Of a stretch of DNA of 18,431 nucleotides, positions 13,422 through 18,431 are shown piece by piece. Made by a program: the position numbers and the translations under genes. The stretch is from NCBI GenBank assembly GCA_029938745.1, contig JAOZUJ010000007.1, positions 1-18,431 on the forward strand, read 5' to 3'. The notes under the pieces are model-generated. The model had not been told where the DNA came from. It ran no database searches and saw only the letters and a program-made list of their open reading frames with translations. The stretch is from Candidatus Moraniibacteriota bacterium (GTDB lineage Bacteria; Patescibacteriota; Minisyncoccia; Moranbacterales; GCA-2747515). Position 1 is the first letter of the stretch; the number at the start of each line of letters is the position of its first letter.

Positions 13422-16112
13422 ATGAAAAAATTTACACAAAAGCCATACTATGCAATGTCATCGAGTGCTTCATTATTGCACCTGCAATCTTCTGAAAATG
13501 GATTGAGTGATTTTGAGGTGTCTGGACGACTGAAGGAATTTGGGAAAAATACACTTCCAAAACAAAAGGGCTTATCTCGAACGCGTTTATTTTTTCGGCA
13601 ATTCAACAACCCATTGATCTATATTGTCATGTTTGCGGCACTGGCATCATTTTTCGTGGGGCACATGATCGATGCGGTTTTTATTATGATCGTTGTGCTT
13701 ATCAATGCTGTTGTTGGATTTATGCAAGAAAGTAAAGCAGAAGAAGCATTGAAAAAATTACAAGATAGTGTAAAACAAACAGTTCGTGTTATTCGTTCTG
13801 GGCAAAAAAAGAAAATTTTAGCAGAGGATATAGCGATTGGTGATATTGTGGATTTGATGTCTGGTGATAGAATTACGGCTGATGGTCGTATTATTGAGAT
13901 AGCTGATTTGCAAATAAATGAATCAACACTCACAGGTGAATGGAGTGATGTAGTCAAAAAAACAAATATTATTGATGAAGGAACGATTATTTCAGATCAA
14001 AATAATATGGTTTTTGCGGGTACAAGTGTGACACAAGGTCATGGTATTTATATTGTTACTGCAACAGGTGTTGATACAGAGATTGGCAAAATCTCAAATT
14101 TTGTTAAAAATACAGAAGAGCCACAAACACCATTGCAACAAAAATTCACATATTTTTCAAAAATTATAGGAGCTATTGTTTTTGCTGCGGTTGTGGTATT
14201 TGCCGCTCTGGGTATTTGGAGAGGAGAATCCGCGCAAGATATTTTTATTACATCGACAGCATTAATTGTCAGTGCAATACCAGAGGGTCTCTTGCCAGCT
14301 ATTACTATTGTTCTTATTTTTGGCATGCGACGACTTGCAAAGCAAAAAGCACTTGTGCGAAAATTGAATGCAAGTGAAACAATGGGTGCAATTACAACGA
14401 TTTGCTCTGATAAAACAGGCACACTTACCAAAGGCGAAATGCATGTGAGTCATATATTAACTGGTGCAAATGAATTATTTGATTTTAATGGATGTGTTGA
14501 TGATACATGCATGGGTAGCGATGATCTCATTGGACATATGAAGGCAGTAACAATTGCTGCAGTTGTAAATGATGCATATATTGAAAATCCAAATGATGAA
14601 TTGTCGCAAATAATTGTACACGGAAGATCAACGGATAAGGCGTTGTTACTTGCGGGCGTACAATTAGGGATTGACAGTGAAAAATTTCGTAGAGAGAATG
14701 CTTTAATTGATCAAGAAATATTCAATTCAGGGAAAAAATATGCAATACGTGTCCACAAAATTTCTGATGATAAAGTGCATATTATGATGCTTGGTGCACC
14801 TGAGCAGGTACTTTCACGTGTGTCGCATATTGATGTAAATGATGTGCGTATGCCGATTAATTCAGATGAGGGAATAAAATTAAAACAAACATTTGAGAAA
14901 TTGACAAGTAGGGGTTTACGAGTTCTTGCGTGCAGTGAAAGGGTATTAACACAAGATACATTTGATCGATTAGACAAAGAAGAAAGATATAATAGCATGT
15001 CGCTTGTTGGTTATATTGCACTCAATGATCCATTGCGCAGTGATGTTGAAGAGTCGTTACAAAAAGCAGAAAATGCAGGGATTCGGCTTATCGTGATTAC
15101 AGGAGATCATGCAGTAACAGCTCGTTCTATAATGGCGGAACTGGGACATAATGTTGCAAAGAAAAATATTTACATTGGTATGGAGTTAGATGATCTCAGT
15201 GATGGTGAAATGCAAAAAATTGTAAAAAATGCAGAAATATTTGCACGCGTTTTGCCAGAGCACAAGATCCGAATTGTGCGTGCACTGCAAGCAAATGGTG
15301 AGATTGTTGCAATGGTTGGAGATGGGATTAATGATGCACCAGCACTTAAGGCATCTGATGTTGGTATTAGTGTGGGTAATGGCACAGATATTGCAAAGGA
15401 AGTATCAGATATTGTGCTACTGGACAGTAGTTTTACTACAATTATCAAATCCATTGAACAAGGTCGTGTTATTTATGAAAATATTAGAAGAATTTTGATA
15501 TATCTCACGGCTGATAATTTTTCTGCACTGCTTCTCTTTTTTGTTGCGATGCTATTTGGATGGCCGTTACCATTGCTACCATTGCAAGTATTATGGATCA
15601 ATATGATAGAAGATAGTTTTCCAAACATCGCACTGACCACAGAATATGATAGTAAAGGTCTTATGGATGAGCCTCCTCGTAATGCAAAAGATCCTATCAT
15701 ATCACCTATGTATAAAAAATTTATGATCATAGTATTTCTTGTTTCTGGTATTTCCGCAGTCTTTCTCTTTTGGATTTTACAACATTTAACACAAAATATT
15801 GATATTGCTCGAACAGCCACATTTGTGCTTATAGCATTTGATTCTCTCATGCTTGTTTATGTGGTACGGAGTTTTCGTCGGTATGCTTTTCGTAAAGACA
15901 TTTTTAACAATAAATATATTAATATTGCAGTACTAATTTCATTTGTATTATTGGTTGCGACATTGTATGTTCCTGTATTGATGAAATTTTTAGGTACAGT
16001 GTCACTGGAGACGCCAATTATTGTAGCAATCGTTACAATAACATTTATTGAAATGTTCATATTTGAAGTAAGCAAAGGCATTTTATTTATACACAAAAAA
16101 AAGACAATATAA
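13422..16112 (+). CDS. P2-type cation-transporting ATPase (calcium-ATPase-like)
   Basis: An 896-residue P-type pump with the full domain order: N-terminal cation-ATPase domain, M1-M2, actuator domain, M3-M4, phosphorylation and nucleotide domains, and M5-M10. The phosphorylated Asp330 is in SDKTGTLTKG; TGDH is at 560-563 and MVGDGINDAP at 631-640. M4 carries PEGL (287-290), typical of P2 calcium pumps. M5 keeps Asn699 but has alanine (702) where SERCA has its site-I Glu771. M6 has NMIEDS with Asn727 and Asp731. This fits a single site-II-like calcium site as in PMCA/SPCA, though Na+ or other cations remain possible. Oddities: the actuator motif reads TGEW (171-174) rather than TGES, and KGAPE reads LGAPE (457-461). 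No Shine-Dalgarno site; 40 bases after the LysM gene. Confidence 0.93.
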   Translation: MKKFTQKPYYAMSSSASLLHLQSSENGLSDFEVSGRLKEFGKNTLPKQKGLSRTRLFFRQFNNPLIYIVMFAALASFFVGHMIDAVFIMIVVLINAVVGFMQESKAEEALKKLQDSVKQTVRVIRSGQKKKILAEDIAIGDIVDLMSGDRITADGRIIEIADLQINESTLTGEWSDVVKKTNIIDEGTIISDQNNMVFAGTSVTQGHGIYIVTATGVDTEIGKISNFVKNTEEPQTPLQQKFTYFSKIIGAIVFAAVVVFAALGIWRGESAQDIFITSTALIVSAIPEGLLPAITIVLIFGMRRLAKQKALVRKLNASETMGAITTICSDKTGTLTKGEMHVSHILTGANELFDFNGCVDDTCMGSDDLIGHMKAVTIAAVVNDAYIENPNDELSQIIVHGRSTDKALLLAGVQLGIDSEKFRRENALIDQEIFNSGKKYAIRVHKISDDKVHIMMLGAPEQVLSRVSHIDVNDVRMPINSDEGIKLKQTFEKLTSRGLRVLACSERVLTQDTFDRLDKEERYNSMSLVGYIALNDPLRSDVEESLQKAENAGIRLIVITGDHAVTARSIMAELGHNVAKKNIYIGMELDDLSDGEMQKIVKNAEIFARVLPEHKIRIVRALQANGEIVAMVGDGINDAPALKASDVGISVGNGTDIAKEVSDIVLLDSSFTTIIKSIEQGRVIYENIRRILIYLTADNFSALLLFFVAMLFGWPLPLLPLQVLWINMIEDSFPNIALTTEYDSKGLMDEPPRNAKDPIISPMYKKFMIIVFLVSGISAVFLFWILQHLTQNIDIARTATFVLIAFDSLMLVYVVRSFRRYAFRKDIFNNKYINIAVLISFVLLVATLYVPVLMKFLGTVSLETPIIVAIVTITFIEMFIFEVSKGILFIHKKKTI

Positions 16113-16157
16113 GGTGGTAGCATTTTACATAATTACAAAGCACTGCTAGAGTACAAG

Positions 16158-16163
16158 TATAAT
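16158..16163 (+). promoter_or_regulatory. Possible -10 element for the AI-2E family gene
   Basis: A perfect TATAAT ends 15 bases before the ATG at 16179, predicting a leader of only about 9 bases. The best -35 candidate, TTACAA (16133-16138), is 19 bases away, so the promoter is only moderately supported. Confidence 0.4.
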
Positions 16164-16178
16164 CATTTTATTAATATT

Positions 16179-17240
16179 ATGTTCATAAAAAATTTAAATA
16201 TATACTTTTTTATTATCTTGTTGGTAATTGTTAGTGTTGCTGGTTTTTTGCTTGTAAAGCCGTTTATGGGTGCAATTTTTATGGCGGCACTTATTGCACT
16301 TATTTTTGCAAAGCCGTATAATTTTTTATTCAAAAAAATTGGCAGCGCATCTGTGGCATCTGCTCTGATGTTGCTGGTTGTGACGATCACAATTATTATA
16401 CCGATTATTTTTGTGGGCGGCTTAGTATTTAATGAAGTATCTGATACTGTGGCAAAAAGCACGGCAAATGATTCAACGGTACAGCAGTCAGTGCAAAAGG
16501 TTTTGCATATTGTTGCGAATGCACCATTTTCTGACATTATATTAGAGCGTGCAGAAGTATATATGAGTGGTCCAGAGCTTGGTAATATTATCAAGAATGT
16601 TGCAAATAGTTCACTTACTTTTGTGCACACTGCATATCAAGGCATCATTAATGGTGTGATATCAATTTTTGTCATGTTCTTTACATTGTTCTATTTCTTT
16701 ATGGATGGCAAAAAGATCATATCAAAAATTATGAACTTAAGTCCAATGCGCAATTCACATGAACGAGAGCTTGTTAATGAATTTACATCAATGACACGTG
16801 CAACATTAAAAGGTACTGTAGTAATTGGATTTATACAAGGAACAATTGGTGGTATAGCATTTGCAATTGCTGGTGTGACGTCACCGATCTTGTGGACAGT
16901 GATCATGGTTGTTTTAGGTGTGATTCCAGCTGTTGGAGCAGGACTTGTTATTTTTCCAGCGGCAATTATCATGTTTTTACTTGGTAATGTGTGGCAGGCA
17001 ATATTCCTTTTTATTGTCGGTATATTTGTTTCAACAATTGATAATGTTTTGCGACCGAAGCTTGTTGGCAAGGATGTGCAGATGCATTCTCTTGCAGTGT
17101 TTTTTGCAACAATTGGTGGTTTGAAATTATTTGGTCTCATCGGGTTTATTGTTGGTCCGATCGTTGTTGCACTAATGCTTGCAATGTGGAAGATCTACGC
17201 ATTGGAATTCAAAGAACAATTACAAAAATTTAATGCATAA
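16179..17240 (+). CDS. AI-2E/PerM family membrane permease
   Basis: A 353-residue polytopic membrane protein. Hydrophobic segments lie near 9-28, 30-45, 62-85, 150-177, 212-232, 236-262, 266-286 and 305-340, with a soluble stretch at about 86-148. The family's conserved C-terminal half is clear: GVIPAVGAGLVIFPAAI (247-263), DNVLRPKLVG (288-297), then GGLKLFGLIGFIVGPIVVAL (313-332). The family was named after an E. coli autoinducer-2 exporter, but members export varied substrates, including Na+/H+ antiport in some. No quorum-sensing role should be inferred, and no luxS is visible nearby. It sits between a cation ATPase and lgt. No Shine-Dalgarno site is present. Confidence 0.92.
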   Translation: MFIKNLNIYFFIILLVIVSVAGFLLVKPFMGAIFMAALIALIFAKPYNFLFKKIGSASVASALMLLVVTITIIIPIIFVGGLVFNEVSDTVAKSTANDSTVQQSVQKVLHIVANAPFSDIILERAEVYMSGPELGNIIKNVANSSLTFVHTAYQGIINGVISIFVMFFTLFYFFMDGKKIISKIMNLSPMRNSHERELVNEFTSMTRATLKGTVVIGFIQGTIGGIAFAIAGVTSPILWTVIMVVLGVIPAVGAGLVIFPAAIIMFLLGNVWQAIFLFIVGIFVSTIDNVLRPKLVGKDVQMHSLAVFFATIGGLKLFGLIGFIVGPIVVALMLAMWKIYALEFKEQLQKFNA

Positions 17241-17260
17241 TATTTTTGTAATATAATAGC

Positions 17261-18088
17261 ATGATCGATTTTTATCAGCATATACCAGAATTTATCAATC
17301 CAGTTGCTTTTTCAGTTGGCAGTCTATCTGTTCATTGGTATTCTTTGATGTGGATTGCTGCGTTTGCTGCCACATATTTTTTACTGTTGTGGCGTGTTAA
17401 AAAAGGTGAGGGTTCGTACGATAAAAATTTTATTCAAGATGTTACAGCAAATGCACTGATTGGCGCACTGATTGGCGGACGATTGGGGTATGTGATATTT
17501 TATGATCTGCCATATTATCTTGCACATCCATTGCAAATTATTTCACCATATAATTTTGCAACAGGGGAGTGGGTGGGTATCTATGGGATGAGTTATCATG
17601 GAGGTGTGATTGGCGTAGTGATCGCACTAATGTGGACAGCAAGAAAAAAGAAAAAAAATATTTTAGATTTATTTGACTTTATTGTACCAGCCGCCTCACT
17701 CGGATATATGTTTGGGCGAATTGGTAATTTTTTTAATGCTGAGCTTGTTGGTCGCATAACACAATCTCCTGTGGGCATGTATTTTAATGATGATGTGTTT
17801 TTGCGACATCCATCACAATTATATGAAGCTTTTTTTGAAGGGCTTATTTTGTTTGTAATATTGTGGAGTGTGCGTAATCGTGGCTTGCCACGTGGCGTGA
17901 TGAGTGCATTGTATTTAATAGGGTATTCATTAACGCGGTTTGGTGTGGAATTTTTTCGTGCACCAGATGCGCACCTTGGTTTTATTTTTGCTAGTATTAC
18001 TATGGGACAAATATTGTCTTTTATTATGCTTGGCGCAGGTATTGTACTACTTATCTCAAGTTATAAGGGGAAAAAGACAGAAAATTAA
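17261..18088 (+). CDS. lgt: Prolipoprotein diacylglyceryl transferase
   Basis: Transfers diacylglycerol from phosphatidylglycerol to the lipobox cysteine of prolipoproteins in the inner membrane, the first step of lipoprotein maturation. The 275-residue protein has about seven membrane segments. Family signatures: HWYSLMW (25-31), GGRLGYVIFYD (72-82), GMSYHGGVIG with the essential histidine (His113), GRIGNFFNAELVG with Arg153 and Asn156, RHPSQLYEA (182-190), and EFFRAPD (230-236). All expected key residues are present, so it should be active. It implies that this organism makes lipoproteins, fitting the envelope genes upstream. The start lies 20 bases after the permease stop with no Shine-Dalgarno site; co-transcription with the permease is likely. 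Confidence 0.96.
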   Translation: MIDFYQHIPEFINPVAFSVGSLSVHWYSLMWIAAFAATYFLLLWRVKKGEGSYDKNFIQDVTANALIGALIGGRLGYVIFYDLPYYLAHPLQIISPYNFATGEWVGIYGMSYHGGVIGVVIALMWTARKKKKNILDLFDFIVPAASLGYMFGRIGNFFNAELVGRITQSPVGMYFNDDVFLRHPSQLYEAFFEGLILFVILWSVRNRGLPRGVMSALYLIGYSLTRFGVEFFRAPDAHLGFIFASITMGQILSFIMLGAGIVLLISSYKGKKTEN

Positions 18089-18114
18089 CATTTTTGCTAT
18101 AAGTGTGGTATAAT
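18085..18114 (+). promoter_or_regulatory. Extended -10 promoter of the last gene
   Basis: TTAACA (18085-18090), 18-base spacer, and TATAAT (18109-18114) preceded by TGG, an extended -10. The predicted start near 18121 is only about 3 bases before the ATG at 18124, so the message would be practically leaderless. The -35 overlaps the lgt stop codon. Confidence 0.65.
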
Positions 18115-18123
18115 ATCTTTTGT

Positions 18124-18431
18124 ATGGATATTGAATCTAAGCATTCACTTAAACATCAAAGACGGGTGAAAAAAATACAAAATAAGAGACAACTTGGTGA
18201 TATTGTGCTAGTCAAAAAACCCAAATTAAATCGTCCTCAGATATCAGAATTAAATACAGTCATAAAACACAATCATCAAAATAATACACAAACTTTACTC
18301 CGCAGAGGTGGGCGTACAGATTTTTTTGTTACAGAAGATTCTCGTAAATATACTTTACCCAAGAAACAATATAAAAAAGATCACAGTCATGACTACGTGG
18401 ATTCACGTGGGAATTTTGATAGTGTGCATGT
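18124..18431 (+). CDS. 5' part of an unrecognised basic protein (runs off window)
   Basis: An open frame of 102 codons with no stop before the window end, starting ATG just after a strong extended -10 promoter. It begins MDIESKHSLKHQRRVKKIQN and is rich in Lys, Arg, His, Gln and Asn, with no membrane segment so far. A GRTDFFVTEDSRKYTLPKKQ stretch follows the basic start. I do not recognise a family. The basic N-terminus could be the cytoplasmic lead of a membrane protein or a nucleic-acid-binding tail. Codon use resembles the neighbours, which supports a real gene. Confidence 0.65.
   Translation, partial: MDIESKHSLKHQRRVKKIQNKRQLGDIVLVKKPKLNRPQISELNTVIKHNHQNNTQTLLRRGGRTDFFVTEDSRKYTLPKKQYKKDHSHDYVDSRGNFDSVH

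Noticed and set aside
16179..17240. Quorum-sensing autoinducer-2 exporter
   Set aside because: The family name is historical; no luxS or lsr genes are visible and members have varied substrates.
17252..17257. TATAAT immediately before lgt as a promoter
   Set aside because: It ends 3 bases before the ATG, so transcription would begin inside the gene; probably chance in AT-rich sequence.

Overview
This window is a compact, AT-rich bacterial stretch in which almost everything is coded on the + strand. I read it as Candidate Phyla Radiation (Patescibacteria) or a similarly reduced, AT-rich lineage. That is an inference from three things: most starts lack a Shine-Dalgarno site, several promoters sit almost at the start codon, and housekeeping genes are mixed with large, unassignable membrane-anchored surface proteins. 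TGA is used as a true stop (ileS) and never occurs inside a gene, so this is not the code-25 Gracilibacteria/Absconditabacteria group. No tRNA, rRNA, CRISPR array or transposase was seen.

Region by region. At 1-71 is the start of a minus-strand gene; it and a small rhodanese (292-654) are fired by back-to-back consensus promoters. Pyruvate kinase (693-2114) follows, closed by a strong intrinsic terminator. A second, perfectly paired hairpin built from a repeated GGGTAACGTT word lies just before argS (2266-3969). A GT4-type glycosyltransferase (4120-5292) comes next. The 343-base gap at 5293-5635 holds a T-box leader: T-box core with the TGGT bulge, mutually exclusive antiterminator and terminator, and a very short first hairpin with the isoleucine codon ATC in its loop. 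It precedes ileS (5636-8545), which overlaps recO (8542-9273) by four bases.

The second half is about the cell envelope. An extended -10 promoter leads into two large membrane proteins: one with a single N-terminal anchor and Ig-like/DUF11-like extracellular repeats (9326-11188), and one with a signal peptide, ectodomain, membrane segment, LysM domain, second membrane segment and LytR_C-like domain (11219-13381). Charge distribution places the LysM in the cytoplasm, which is unusual. Then come a P2-type cation ATPase (13422-16112), an AI-2E/PerM-family permease (16179-17240), lgt for lipoprotein lipidation (17261-18088), and the start of an unrecognised basic protein that runs off the window (18124-18431).

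How the genes fit together: pyk, argS, ileS and recO are core metabolism, translation and repair. The isoleucine-sensing leader would raise ileS (and by the overlap, recO) when charged tRNA-Ile is low. The two surface proteins, the transporters and lgt form an envelope block. The strongest candidates for something undescribed are the T-box in this setting and the LysM/LytR_C protein with its neighbour.
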